Of a stretch of 64,000 bases of DNA, positions 1 to 8,218 are shown piece by piece. The translations under genes were made by a program, and so were the position numbers. The notes below the pieces were generated by a model. The model was not told the DNA's origin and ran no database searches. It saw only the letters and a program-made list of their open reading frames with translations. Each line of letters opens with the position of its first letter. The stretch's first letter is position 1. Origin of the DNA: an uncultured Lachnoclostridium sp. (GTDB lineage Bacteria > Bacillota > Clostridia > Lachnospirales > Lachnospiraceae); assembly GCA_946499505.1 (NCBI GenBank), contig CAMMSL010000008.1, positions 34,453 through 98,452 on the forward strand, given 5' to 3'.

Positions 1-2
1 TT

Positions 3-575
3 CTGTGGCTGATCTGCTGTATTCCGATCATAACGATCGGGGCATCTACGACAGCACTGTACACGATCATGCTGAAAATGGTAAAAAATGAAGAGGGATA
101 CATTTTCAGAGGCTTTTTTAAGGCATTCAAGTCCAATTTTAAGCAGAGTACGATCATATGGATCATTTTACTTCTGCTGGGGATCGTCTGCTGGTTCGAT
201 TACAGAGTGGCGGGAGTACTGCCTGGTGCGGCAGGATTTGTTTTGAGGACTATATTCCTTCTGCTGGGATTCCTCCTGTTGTCAGTTATGATCTATGCAT
301 TCCCGTTGACGGCACGCTATGAAAATACTACACGTGCTACGCTCCGCAATGCGCTGATCCTTACGGTGGGAAGGCTTCCGTATACAGTCCTGATGGTCGT
401 AGTGACAGTAGGGGCGGTGATCGTATCTTTGTGGAATACGGCGACTCTGATGTTTGCGATCCCGCTTTGGTTTCTGATCGGAGGATCGCTGATCACATGG
501 ATTAATTCCTACATATTGAGGAGGGTATTCCTTATATTTGAAGATAATGAAAACAGTACAGAGGAAAAGGAGTAA
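3..575 (+). CDS. YesL-family (DUF624) membrane protein, 5' end missing
   Basis: The reading frame is open from base 3, so the true start lies left of the window; the first internal ATG (69) is not the likely start because the in-frame residues before it already form a hydrophobic helix with the P-x-x-T-x-G-A-x-T-T-A-L-Y pattern that I associate with YesL proteins. About five membrane helices follow (visible around 110-180, 235-300, 350-430 and 450-510) and a short acidic tail. YesL genes often sit near carbohydrate uptake loci, but here the neighbour is xpt, three bases downstream, so the two are probably co-transcribed. Exact role unknown. Confidence 0.75.
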   Translation: MWLICCIPIITIGASTTALYTIMLKMVKNEEGYIFRGFFKAFKSNFKQSTIIWIILLLLGIVCWFDYRVAGVLPGAAGFVLRTIFLLLGFLLLSVMIYAFPLTARYENTTRATLRNALILTVGRLPYTVLMVVVTVGAVIVSLWNTATLMFAIPLWFLIGGSLITWINSYILRRVFLIFEDNENSTEEKE

Positions 576-578
576 GAG

Positions 579-1193
579 ATGAACTTTCTGGAGGAACGAA
601 TTGTAAAAGACGGTGTAGTAAAAGAGGGAAACGTACTAAAGGTGGACAGCTTTCTGAACCATCAGATGGATATCAAACTGCTGGATCAGATGGGAGCTGA
701 ATTTAAGCGCAGATTTGCAGATAAGCCGATCAACAAGATACTGACGATCGAAGCTTCGGGGATTGGGATCGCCTGTATCGCTGCCCAGCATTTTAATGTG
801 CCTGTTGTATTTGCAAAAAAATCACAGAGCATTAATCTGGATGGTGACATGTATGTTGCGGAGGTTGAATCTTTTACACATAAATGTATCAATCACGTGA
901 TCGTGGCGCAGAAATTTCTGTCGCCCGCAGATCATGTACTGATCATCGATGATTTCCTGGCAAACGGATGTGCTCTTCAGGGACTGATTCAGATTGTTCA
1001 GTCTTCCGGAGCAACAGTGGAAGGAATCGGAATTGCGATTGAAAAAGGCTTCCAGTCCGGCGGCCGGATCATCCGGAACCTCGGTTTCCAGCTTGAGTCT
1101 CTGGCGATTGTGGACGGAATGAACGCCGAGACCGGGGAAATCCAGTTCCGGGATCAGTCAAAACAGGAAAAGAATACTTTTCAAAGCAAGTAA
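579..1193 (+). CDS. xpt: Xanthine phosphoribosyltransferase
   Basis: A purine salvage enzyme that joins xanthine to PRPP to make XMP in the cytoplasm. The 204-residue length is usual for Xpt, the N-terminus ([12 protein letters not shown]) is typical, and the PRPP-binding motif [11 protein letters not shown] lies near residue 120. The gene starts three bases after a YesL-family gene behind a GGAGTAAGAG-like site, so it lacks the purine riboswitch that precedes xpt in Bacillus; regulation must come from further upstream, outside the window. A terminator hairpin follows at 1224-1288. Confidence 0.93.
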   Translation: MNFLEERIVKDGVVKEGNVLKVDSFLNHQMDIKLLDQMGAEFKRRFADKPINKILTIEASGIGIACIAAQHFNVPVVFAKKSQSINLDGDMYVAEVESFTHKCINHVIVAQKFLSPADHVLIIDDFLANGCALQGLIQIVQSSGATVEGIGIAIEKGFQSGGRIIRNLGFQLESLAIVDGMNAETGEIQFRDQSKQEKNTFQSK

Positions 1194-1223
1194 TTTCTGC
1201 TAATATAGTGATGCAGATCATAA

Positions 1224-1288
1224 GAGCGGGCTCCTGAGTCCTGTACTGCCGCAATGGGGCGGCATGCCGGAACCATCCCGCTTTTTTG
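1224..1288 (+). terminator. Branched intrinsic terminator after xpt
   Basis: AGCGGG (1225-1230) pairs with CCCGCT (1277-1282), followed by a run of T. A second hairpin, TGCCGC/GCGGCA, is nested inside. It closes the YesL-xpt transcript. Confidence 0.7.
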
Positions 1289-1315
1289 TGATATAAAATG
1301 GAAAGGAAGAGAACG

Positions 1316-2518
1316 ATGCCAAAATTAAATGAGAATTATCTGAACGTACAGGACAGCTATCTTTTCGCGGAGATTGCACGCAGAGTAAAGGTATATGAGG
1401 AAAATCATCCTGACAAGGCGGGAAATATCATCCGGCTCGGGATTGGAGACGTGACACGTCCGCTTACAAAGAGTGCCATTGAGGCTCTTCACAAAGCAGT
1501 AGATGAGCAGGCTGTGTCCGAGACGTTTAAAGGATACGGACCGGAGCAGGGGTATGAATTCGTACGCAAGGCCGTTGCGGATTATTATGCGAGAAACGGT
1601 GTGGATGTTGACGCGGATGATGTGTTTATCTCTGACGGAGCAAAGAGTGATACAGGAAATATTACAGAGCTTTTCGCAAAGGACAATGTGATACTTGTGC
1701 CGGATCCGGTATATCCGGTCTATGTGGACACAAACACAATGGACGGAAAGCAGATTGTTTATATGAACGGAACGGAGGAGAATAATTTCCTGCCGATGCC
1801 GGATGATAACGTAAAGGCTGATATTATCTATCTGTGCTCCCCGAACAATCCGACCGGAGCATGCTATAACAAAGAGCAGTTAAAAGCGTGGGTAGATTAT
1901 GCACTTGCAAATGAGGCAGTGATCCTTTTTGACTCTGCCTATGAAGCGTTTGTATCCGAACCGGAACTGCCGCGCAGCATCTATGCAGTAGAGGGCGCGA
2001 AGAAGTGTGCTATCGAGTTCTGCTCATTGTCAAAGACAGCCGGATTTACAGGAACCCGTTTCTCCTATACAGTTGTGCCGAAAGAGCTGGTATTTGGTAC
2101 TTCTGACGGAAAAGAACTGAGTCTGCATGACATGTGGAACAGAAGACAGTCTACAAAGTTCAACGGAACACCGTACATCATTCAGTATGCGGCTGCGCAG
2201 GTGTTCACAGAGCAGGGCATGAACGAGTGCATGGAAAATATTTCCTATTATATGGAAAATGCCCGTGTGATCGCGGAGACTCTCCGCAAGAAGAATATTC
2301 CGTTCACAGGCGGGGTAAACTCTCCTTATATCTGGTTCAAGTGCCCGAACGGAATGGAGTCATGGGAACTCTTCGATTATCTGCTTGAAAATATTCAGGT
2401 AGTCGGAACACCGGGAGCAGGTTTTGGTGTGAACGGAAAGAACCATTTCCGTCTGACATCATTCGGAACCCATGAGAAGACGAAAGAAGCAATGGAAAGA
2501 TTTGATAAGCTGTTCTAA
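1316..2518 (+). CDS. dapL: LL-diaminopimelate aminotransferase
   Basis: A PLP enzyme that converts tetrahydrodipicolinate directly to LL-diaminopimelate for lysine and peptidoglycan synthesis. I place the start at the second ATG (MPKLNENYL), which has GGAAAGGAAG at the right distance; an ATG at 1298 is upstream of that site. The 400-residue product has the fold-type I aminotransferase landmarks: the LGIGDVTRPL N-terminal segment typical of DapL, SPNNPTGA, and the PLP lysine in SLSKTAGFTGTRFS near residue 240. It appears to be a single-gene unit between two terminators. Confidence 0.93.
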   Translation: MPKLNENYLNVQDSYLFAEIARRVKVYEENHPDKAGNIIRLGIGDVTRPLTKSAIEALHKAVDEQAVSETFKGYGPEQGYEFVRKAVADYYARNGVDVDADDVFISDGAKSDTGNITELFAKDNVILVPDPVYPVYVDTNTMDGKQIVYMNGTEENNFLPMPDDNVKADIIYLCSPNNPTGACYNKEQLKAWVDYALANEAVILFDSAYEAFVSEPELPRSIYAVEGAKKCAIEFCSLSKTAGFTGTRFSYTVVPKELVFGTSDGKELSLHDMWNRRQSTKFNGTPYIIQYAAAQVFTEQGMNECMENISYYMENARVIAETLRKKNIPFTGGVNSPYIWFKCPNGMESWELFDYLLENIQVVGTPGAGFGVNGKNHFRLTSFGTHEKTKEAMERFDKLF

Positions 2519-2535
2519 ATAGAATCCGACATAAG

Positions 2536-2600
2536 AATATGACGGGTGTTCGTGAGCATATAGATTGAGCGTATGCGGGACGGACATCCGTCATATTTTT
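2536..2600 (+). terminator. Terminator after dapL
   Basis: A long hairpin whose outer arms AATATGACGG and CCGTCATATT pair perfectly and are followed by a T-run of about eight. Confidence 0.85.
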
Positions 2601-2653
2601 TTTTCTTGAGAAAATCTTTAGAATTTATTCCATATAACTTAAGTAATATTATA

Positions 2654-2682
2654 TTGACAACTAATATTATACAAAATATAAT
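2654..2682 (+). promoter_or_regulatory. Consensus promoter of the padR cassette with overlapping inverted repeat
   Basis: TTGACA (2654-2659), a 17-base spacer and TATAAT (2677-2682) match the housekeeping sigma consensus exactly. An inverted repeat ATATTATA-CAAAA-TATAATAT overlaps the -10 element, which would suit a repressor such as the PadR protein encoded just downstream. The operator role is inferred. Confidence 0.8.
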
Positions 2683-2766
2683 ATAGAAAACGACACAGTA
2701 TTATGAGTTGGAGAAAAATCAGAGGCGTGATGGAGAGATCAGCTCCGGATGAGAAAGGGTGGTTGC

Positions 2767-3090
2767 ATGGTATTTAATACAGGTGCAGCGCTTCTGGACG
2801 CGATCGTACTGGCCGTTGTCTCCCGGGAGGACGAGGGAACATATGGCTATAAGATCACTCAGGATGTACGCAGAGTCATAGATGTGTCAGAATCGACATT
2901 GTATCCGGTTCTGCGGCGCCTGCAGAAAGATGAGTGTCTGGAAGTGTATGACAGGCAATTTGACGGCAGAAACAGAAGATATTACAAAGTGACGTCCAGA
3001 GGGATGGCACAGCTGGGTCTGTATAAGTCAGAGTGGAAGACTTATATAAAGAAGATCAATGAGATATTTGAGGGAGGTGTGACTGCATGA
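2767..3090 (+). CDS. PadR-family transcriptional regulator
   Basis: A 107-residue winged-helix regulator. Start chosen at MVFNTGAALLDAIVL, which follows AAAGGGTGG; an upstream ATG at 2749 would add six residues without a good ribosome site. The segment YGYKITQDVRRVIDVSESTLYPVLRRLQ is the classic PadR helix-turn-helix and wing. It overlaps the next gene by four bases (ATGA), and heads a four-gene cassette of PadR, DUF1700, DUF4097 and PspC proteins. Such PadR proteins usually repress their own operon and respond to envelope stress; that is inference here. Confidence 0.9.
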   Translation: MVFNTGAALLDAIVLAVVSREDEGTYGYKITQDVRRVIDVSESTLYPVLRRLQKDECLEVYDRQFDGRNRRYYKVTSRGMAQLGLYKSEWKTYIKKINEIFEGGVTA

Positions 3091-3815
3091 ACCGTATGGA
3101 ATTTATGGCTGAACTTGAACGGCTGCTCGCCGATATGCCGGAAGAGGAACGGCAGGCGGCGGTTCAGTATTATGCAGATTATTTTGCGGATGCCGGCGAA
3201 GCAAATGAGGCAGATGTGATCCGGGAACTGGGCAGCCCGGAAAAAGTGGCCGAGTCGATCAAGGCAGATTATTACGGTACAGAATTTAATGAATCCGATT
3301 ATGAACATAAAGATTATATGGAGAAATACGGCCAGCGTTCTTCTGATGGAAGTGCCGGTGGACAGGCGGATTCTAAGGCAGGCGCCGGGCAGAATAGATC
3401 AGAAAATGGAACCGGGAGTGCGGCGGGCGGTACAGAAACCAGCAGACCATGGACCAGTAACCTGTTGAAGATTATCCTTATCCTTGCTATTGCTATCGTG
3501 CTGTGGCCGGTGACTCTGGGGATTGCTCTTACAGTTTTCGGTATCGTTGTGGCTGTGGTATGCTTCTTTGCAGTCCTTGTGATTGCAGCTGTATCAATTT
3601 TGATCGCGGGCGGCGTTACAGTTATCGTCGGGGGTGTCGCTGCAATCGCGCTTCCTCCGGTGGCGCTTGTGACAGTCGGAATCGGAATCCTTATGTTCGT
3701 GCTCGGGCTGATCGCTACAGTAGGAGCGGTGAAGCTCTGTATCATAGTGTATCCGGCGATGCTCAGGGGATTTGTAAATCTGTGCAGAAGACCGTTTTAT
3801 GGAAAGGCGGTGTAA
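3087..3815 (+). CDS. DUF1700 (HAAS) membrane protein
   Basis: The N-terminal 80 residues (MNRMEFMAELERLLADMPEEERQ..., with the YYADYFADAG segment) are the HAAS/DUF1700 signalling domain often found immediately after PadR. A low-complexity Gly/Ser/Ala linker follows, and then a strongly hydrophobic C-terminal half with three to four membrane helices rich in Val, Ile and Gly. Its start codon overlaps the padR stop. The likely role is a membrane-bound partner of PadR or of the DUF4097 protein; no enzymatic motif is visible. Confidence 0.85.
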   Translation: MNRMEFMAELERLLADMPEEERQAAVQYYADYFADAGEANEADVIRELGSPEKVAESIKADYYGTEFNESDYEHKDYMEKYGQRSSDGSAGGQADSKAGAGQNRSENGTGSAAGGTETSRPWTSNLLKIILILAIAIVLWPVTLGIALTVFGIVVAVVCFFAVLVIAAVSILIAGGVTVIVGGVAAIALPPVALVTVGIGILMFVLGLIATVGAVKLCIIVYPAMLRGFVNLCRRPFYGKAV

Positions 3816-3818
3816 GGG

Positions 3819-4721
3819 ATGAAAAAAGGATGGAAAGTGTTCTGGATCGTATGTGCGGTCATGGCAGCGGTCGGTATTGTAATGACAGTGGCAGGTATCG
3901 CGCTGGGCGGACTTGCAATGATAAGCAACACGGATGAATCAGGGCCGGTGCATGAGTGGCTGCAGCGGCTCGGCAGGAGAGTGGTGACTGAAAATACTGT
4001 TCCGGATGATTTATCCGATATTACAATGGATAGTGGAGATCATGACGGCGGATATGTGACAGGAGAGCCGGATGGGGATATGATCACAGCATATGAAGGG
4101 ATTGACGAGATATCGCTGGATCTTTCCAATCTGGGAGTGGTCGTAGCACCTTCCGAAACGAATGAGGTCATTGTGGATACATCGCAGCTTAGTTCTGGCA
4201 TCCGGGATGATATTATTATCTCTCAGGACGGGGGAGCGTTGGAAATGGAGACGGATGGTCATCGTGGATTTCACTGGAATGTAGACGATCCGGGTATGCT
4301 TTATATCAGGATTCCGAGGGGAGCATATTATAATTCATTTTCCGCTGATATAGGAGCGGGTCTCCTTGAGATGAAAGGAATTTCGGCAGGAGAGATTTCC
4401 CTTGAGGCGGGGGCCGGACAGATTATTGCGGAGGGCTTCTACGCAGATGTGCTGGAGGCGGACTGTGGAGCCGGACAGATTATACTTCAGGGTGAGGTAG
4501 TGCAAAACGCAGATCTTAACTGCGATGTCGGGGAGGTGATCTTTACGCTGCCGGGCGAGATGGAGACTTATAATTATGAGATTTCCTGTTCCGCAGGAGA
4601 ACTTATTGTGGGAGATGAAGCATACAGCGGTATCAGCAATCAGATGAAGATAGATAACGGCAGCAGATGCCGTATAGAAGCGGAATGCAGGATAGGCAGG
4701 ATGGAAATTATGTTTGAATAA
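3819..4721 (+). CDS. DUF4097-type beta-helix surface protein
   Basis: A signal-anchor helix (residues about 5-30) precedes an extracytoplasmic region of about 270 residues. The C-terminal half contains the repetitive Gly/Ala/Asp strands typical of DUF4097/DUF2807 putative adhesin or autotransporter-like folds (ISAGEISLEAGAGQIIAEGF, then a near-repeat EADCGAGQIILQGE). It starts four bases after the DUF1700 gene behind AAGGGATG. In related cassettes this protein is thought to act at the cell surface; the true function is unknown. Confidence 0.8.
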   Translation: MKKGWKVFWIVCAVMAAVGIVMTVAGIALGGLAMISNTDESGPVHEWLQRLGRRVVTENTVPDDLSDITMDSGDHDGGYVTGEPDGDMITAYEGIDEISLDLSNLGVVVAPSETNEVIVDTSQLSSGIRDDIIISQDGGALEMETDGHRGFHWNVDDPGMLYIRIPRGAYYNSFSADIGAGLLEMKGISAGEISLEAGAGQIIAEGFYADVLEADCGAGQIILQGEVVQNADLNCDVGEVIFTLPGEMETYNYEISCSAGELIVGDEAYSGISNQMKIDNGSRCRIEAECRIGRMEIMFE

Positions 4722-4779
4722 AGATTGCTATGAAAATATAATAAATGTAATTAAATCAAAGAAAGTGAGGATCCAGATC

Positions 4780-4971
4780 ATGCAGGGGAAAAGATTGTAT
4801 CGTTCGAGAGAAAACAGGATGTTGTGTGGAGTATGCGGAGGAATTGCTGAGTATTTTAATATTGATCCTACGCTGATCCGGCTGTTGTTTGTACTGTTTG
4901 GGTTGTCGGGCAGCGGGATACTGGGGTATATCATAGCTGCGATCATCATACCGGACAGTCCGATGATGTAA
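4780..4971 (+). CDS. PspC-domain membrane protein
   Basis: A 63-residue protein starting MQGKRLYRSRENRMLCGVCGGIAEYF, which is the PspC (phage shock protein C) core, followed by one membrane helix near the C-terminus. I prefer the start at 4780 because AGTGAGG sits nine bases upstream and the PspC homology begins here; a start at 4714 would add unrelated residues. It ends the PadR cassette and is followed by a terminator. A role in envelope-stress sensing fits the neighbours. Confidence 0.88.
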   Translation: MQGKRLYRSRENRMLCGVCGGIAEYFNIDPTLIRLLFVLFGLSGSGILGYIIAAIIIPDSPMM

Positions 4972-4996
4972 ATTGAACAGAGAATATCAGCATCAG

Positions 4997-5030
4997 GTAC
5001 CGGCACCTTTTAGAGGTGACCGGTACTTTT
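4997..5030 (+). terminator. Terminator of the PadR-PspC cassette
   Basis: GTACCGG and CCGGTAC pair, with CACCT/AGGTG nested, then TTTT. Confidence 0.8.
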
Positions 5031-5090
5031 GACATGAATATTCCAATTTAATTTCGGCAATACTCCTGAAAAACGGAAAGAAGGGGTATT

Positions 5091-5279
5091 GTGTCAAAGA
5101 AGAAAGACAAAAAGATCGACCTTAACAATCTGGAACCTGAGGAGAAAATGAAGTATGAAGTAGCGGAAGAACTGGGCCTTCTTGACAGAGTATTATCGGA
5201 TGGCTGGAAGTCTCTTACATCAAAAGAAACCGGGCGGATCGGAGGAATGGTGACAAAAAAGAAGAGGGAGAAACAATAA
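5091..5279 (+). CDS. Alpha/beta-type small acid-soluble spore protein
   Basis: A 62-residue lysine-rich protein with a GTG start preceded by AGAAGGGG. The segments KMKYEVAEELGL and SKETGRIGGMVTKKK match the two conserved blocks of alpha/beta-type SASPs, which coat and protect DNA in dormant spores. The N-terminal KKKDKK stretch and the insertion between the blocks put it in the divergent clostridial branch. It stands alone between two terminator/promoter regions, as expected for a sporulation-specific gene; a weak forespore-sigma-like pair (GAATA, then CAATACT after 17 bases) lies upstream near 5036-5064. Confidence 0.85.
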   Translation: MSKKKDKKIDLNNLEPEEKMKYEVAEELGLLDRVLSDGWKSLTSKETGRIGGMVTKKKREKQ

Positions 5280-5307
5280 AAAAACAATAAAACAAAATCG
5301 GTAAAAC

Positions 5308-5336
5308 TTTACAAAAAAGTGTAGATTTGATAAAAT
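5308..5336 (+). promoter_or_regulatory. Promoter of the WecG-like gene
   Basis: TTTACA (5308-5313), 17 bases, TAAAAT (5331-5336), 34 bases before the start codon. Confidence 0.6.
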
Positions 5337-5369
5337 TGTACAGCTGGGGAGACGATAGGTGATACAGCT

Positions 5370-6044
5370 ATGGAAGAAAAGATAGAAGTCCTGGGAATTC
5401 AGATGGACTGTCTGACAGCGAAAGAGACGATGCTTCAGGCTATGCAGTTCATGGAAAATGACCCGGTTGATACAATAGAAATAATGACCATGGATTCTCT
5501 GATGAACAATCAGGAGGACGAAACGTGGATATCCCAGGCGAAAGAGTTTAAACTGGTGCTTCCCGGAGAGGTCGAGATACTTGAGGCAGCAGAAATCCAT
5601 GACAGAGTAAAACTGAAAGAAACTGAAAACAGAATATTTCTGAAAATGTTTATGAAATACCTTCAGAAGAATCAGAAGAGAATTTATCTTCTGGCGGACA
5701 CAGAAGAGGAGATCAGGCAGGCAGAAAGTGCGATCCGGCACTATAATAGGGGAATACGCATAAGCGGTCATGCCTGTCTGAATCCGGCTGATAACAGGGA
5801 GGAAGAAGTGGTAAACGATATTAATGGAACAGAGACTGACTGTGTCCTGTCGGTTCTGTCCTCGCCTTATCAGGAAAGTTTTATCAGCAGGAATAAGACT
5901 CTGCTCAATACAAAACTCTGGTTCGGATGCGGACCTATGCTTTCAAGAAGCTACGATGACAGAAAAGTTTTGCAGCAGATCAGGCATTTCTTTCGGAAAA
6001 CAATGTTCCGCAGGCAGGTAGAAAAACAGCAAAAAGAAAAATAA
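5370..6044 (+). CDS. Divergent WecG/TagA/CpsF-like protein
   Basis: The 224-residue protein follows the WecG/TagA plan: an N-terminal LGIQMDCLTAKETM segment, a middle RIYLLADTEEEIRQAE block equivalent to the family's LLG...A..A strand and helix, and SPYQE where active members have PKQE. WecG/TagA enzymes transfer N-acetylmannosamine to lipid-linked sugars for teichoic acid or antigen synthesis. The usual catalytic Asp in the LPDG motif is not present: here it reads LVLPGEVEI. It may therefore be a non-catalytic paralogue or have changed specificity. It has its own promoter and terminator and no cell-wall neighbours. Confidence 0.7.
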   Translation: MEEKIEVLGIQMDCLTAKETMLQAMQFMENDPVDTIEIMTMDSLMNNQEDETWISQAKEFKLVLPGEVEILEAAEIHDRVKLKETENRIFLKMFMKYLQKNQKRIYLLADTEEEIRQAESAIRHYNRGIRISGHACLNPADNREEEVVNDINGTETDCVLSVLSSPYQESFISRNKTLLNTKLWFGCGPMLSRSYDDRKVLQQIRHFFRKTMFRRQVEKQQKEK

Positions 6045-6067
6045 TATGAATTTTTTGTAAAACATTT

Positions 6068-6109
6068 GAGGAAATGCATAAAAAAGATGGATTTCCTCTT
6101 TATTTTTTT
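6068..6109 (+). terminator. Terminator after the WecG-like gene
   Basis: GAGGAAAT (6068-6075) pairs with ATTTCCTC (6091-6098), followed by TTTATTTTTTT. Confidence 0.85.
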
Positions 6110-6214
6110 GATGTTTTGCATTAATATAATACGTGAATATGTGAATTTGAATATTTTTTTTGCTCAAATTTTGTGAAAAGTGTACATGTTATCTGGAGGA
6201 GTGGAGGAAGAGCT

Positions 6215-7306
6215 ATGATTTCAAATCAGATACTACAAAATACGATCGATGGCCTGAAAGGAATTGCAAGAGTGGATTTCTGTGTCCTTGACACAGAGGG
6301 AAAAGAGCTTGCGGCTACATTTGACAGTCCGCAGGATCGCAGTGAAGCGGTGCTTTCATTTGTGGAATCCCCTGCAGACAGCCAGGTGATCCAGGGCTGT
6401 CAGTTTTTCAAGATCTTCGATGAACAGAGACTTGAGTATGTGCTTCTCGCAGATGGAGACACTGAGGATGTGTATATGCTGGGCAAGATTGCGGCATTTC
6501 AGATTCAGAGCCTGCTGGTAGCGTATAAAGAGCGGTTTGACAAGGATAATTTCATTAAAAACCTGCTCCTTGACAACCTGCTTTTAGTAGATATTTATAA
6601 CCGTGCGAAAAAATTACATATTGACACAGAAGTAAAACGTGTTATCTTTATTATTGAGACATCGCACGAAAGAGATAATGCTGCGCTCGAAAATGTAAGA
6701 AGCCTGCTTGGCGGAAAGTCCAAAGACTTTATCACTGCAGTTGACGAGAAGAATATCATCGTGGTAAAGGAACTCAGTGAGAAGGACGGTAATAAAGAAC
6801 TTGAGAAAATGGCACAGGAGATGCTGGATACGCTCCGCAACGAGGGAGGGGAGGAGCAGATCCGCATTGCGTACGGAACGATCGTCAATGACATCAAGGA
6901 AGTTTCCAAGTCCTACAAAGAAGCCAAGCTCGCTCTTGACGTTGGAAAGATCTTTTTCGATGAGAAGGATATCGTGGCATTTACAACTCTGGGTATCGGA
7001 CGTCTGATCTATCAGCTGCCGATCCCGTTGTGCAAGATGTTCATCAAAGAGATTTTCGAGGGGAAATCTCCGGACGATTTTGATGAGGAGACATTGACGA
7101 CGATCAATAAATTCTTTGAAAACAGTCTTAATGTATCAGAAACGTCCAGGCAGCTTTATATTCACAGAAATACTCTTGTATACAGACTGGATAAGCTCCA
7201 AAAGAGCACCGGTCTGGATCTTCGCGTTTTCGAGGATGCCATCACATTCAAGATCGCGCTGATGGTCGTAAAATATATGAATTATATGGAGTCTTTGGAA
7301 TATTGA
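6215..7306 (+). CDS. PucR/CdaR-type transcriptional regulator
   Basis: A 363-residue regulator. The start at MISNQILQNTIDGL follows GGAGGAAGAG; an in-frame ATG 42 bases upstream lacks a site. An N-terminal putative sensor region (to about residue 120) leads into a middle GGDEF-like CdaR region and a C-terminal PucR helix-turn-helix, clearly seen in NVSETSRQLYIHRNTLVYRL. Such proteins control sugar-acid or purine catabolism, but no target operon lies beside this one. The downstream gene is ftsE, separated by a structured 225-base gap, so a joint transcript is possible but not evident. Confidence 0.88.
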   Translation: MISNQILQNTIDGLKGIARVDFCVLDTEGKELAATFDSPQDRSEAVLSFVESPADSQVIQGCQFFKIFDEQRLEYVLLADGDTEDVYMLGKIAAFQIQSLLVAYKERFDKDNFIKNLLLDNLLLVDIYNRAKKLHIDTEVKRVIFIIETSHERDNAALENVRSLLGGKSKDFITAVDEKNIIVVKELSEKDGNKELEKMAQEMLDTLRNEGGEEQIRIAYGTIVNDIKEVSKSYKEAKLALDVGKIFFDEKDIVAFTTLGIGRLIYQLPIPLCKMFIKEIFEGKSPDDFDEETLTTINKFFENSLNVSETSRQLYIHRNTLVYRLDKLQKSTGLDLRVFEDAITFKIALMVVKYMNYMESLEY

Positions 7307-7531
7307 CACCTGTCAAGCCATGCGCAGATCACAGAGCAGGGCCGTGCGGACATAGTCCGGCACGGAACTGGGAGGTGAGATGCATAGGGCACTCAGCCCA
7401 AGTGAGATAGAGGGCGGAGCCCGGAATCGAACTTGCATGGCGAAAGGATGAGAGCAGATCACAGAACAGGGGAATGCAAACCAGAATCCATACAATATAC
7501 GAGCAGGGGTATGAATAATTAGGAGGAACAT
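7307..7531 (+). other. Gene-free block with a multi-hairpin fold
   Basis: No plausible gene here. GCCATGC (7317-7323) pairs with GCATGGC (7435-7441), enclosing three perfect or near-perfect hairpins: CCGTGCGGAC/GTCC-GGCACGG (7342-7365), GGGC-ACTCA-GCCC (7387-7399) and GGGC-GGA-GCCC (7412-7422). The phrase GCAGATCACAGA occurs twice, at the left edge (7324) and after the closing stem (7453). It could be a small RNA, a leader of ftsE or a dispersed repeat. Confidence 0.45.
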
Positions 7532-8218
7532 ATGATTGAATTAAGAAAGGTGACAAAGGAGTATTCCAAAGGTAATGCAGCCCTGAACGGAATTTCCGTA
7601 AAGATTGAACGGGGTGAGTTTGTCTTTATCGTAGGCGACAGCGGATCCGGAAAGTCTACTCTGATCAAACTGATCATGAAGGAGTTGAATCCGACCGAAG
7701 GAACTATCATCGTGAACGGACAGAACCTGAACAGGATGAAACACCGTAATATCGCGAAGTACAGAAGAGGACTCGGAGTTGTCTTCCAGGACTTCCGTCT
7801 GCTGAAAGACAGAAATATCTATGAAAATATCGCTTTTGCTCTGCGTGTGACAGAAACGCCGACCCGAATTATCAAAAAGAAAGTACCGGCGGCGCTTTCT
7901 CTGGTCGGACTGGCACAGAAATACAAATCCTTCCCGAGAGAGCTTTCAGGCGGCGAGCAGCAGCGTGTTGCCATTGCGAGAGCCCTTGTAAATGAACCTG
8001 CCATACTGTTGGCAGATGAGCCTACCGGAAACCTGGACCCGACGAACTCATGGGAAATCATGAGTATCCTGAAGGAGGCAAATGAACGCGGAACGACAGT
8101 ACTTGTTGTTACGCATAACCAGGAGATCGTAAACGAAATGAACGAACGAGTGATCACAATGAAACAGGGTGTGATCGTCAGCGATGAACAAAAAGGTGGG
8201 TATATAAATGAGGATTAG
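7532..8218 (+). CDS. ftsE: Cell-division ABC transporter ATPase FtsE
   Basis: The ATPase of the FtsEX complex, which controls peptidoglycan hydrolases at the septum or, in many Firmicutes, during elongation and sporulation. Walker A is GDSGSGKST near residue 36, the signature LSGGEQQRVAIARAL follows in the second half, and Walker B is AILLADEPTGNLDP. The 228-residue length is standard. An AGGAGG site precedes the ATG, and the end overlaps ftsX by 11 bases, which fits translational coupling. Confidence 0.95.
   Translation: MIELRKVTKEYSKGNAALNGISVKIERGEFVFIVGDSGSGKSTLIKLIMKELNPTEGTIIVNGQNLNRMKHRNIAKYRRGLGVVFQDFRLLKDRNIYENIAFALRVTETPTRIIKKKVPAALSLVGLAQKYKSFPRELSGGEQQRVAIARALVNEPAILLADEPTGNLDPTNSWEIMSILKEANERGTTVLVVTHNQEIVNEMNERVITMKQGVIVSDEQKGGYINED

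Noticed and set aside
579-640. Purine riboswitch before xpt
   Set aside because: The upstream gene ends only three bases before xpt, leaving no room; no purine aptamer core is seen.
5220-5771. Minus-strand frame of 183 codons over the spore protein and WecG-like genes
   Set aside because: Crosses two plausible genes and their promoter, Phe/His-rich junk composition, no ribosome site.
7420-7441. GGAATCGAACTTGC resembling the complement of a tRNA T-arm
   Set aside because: The neighbouring bases do not form a five-base T-stem, and no acceptor, D or anticodon arms can be built around it.
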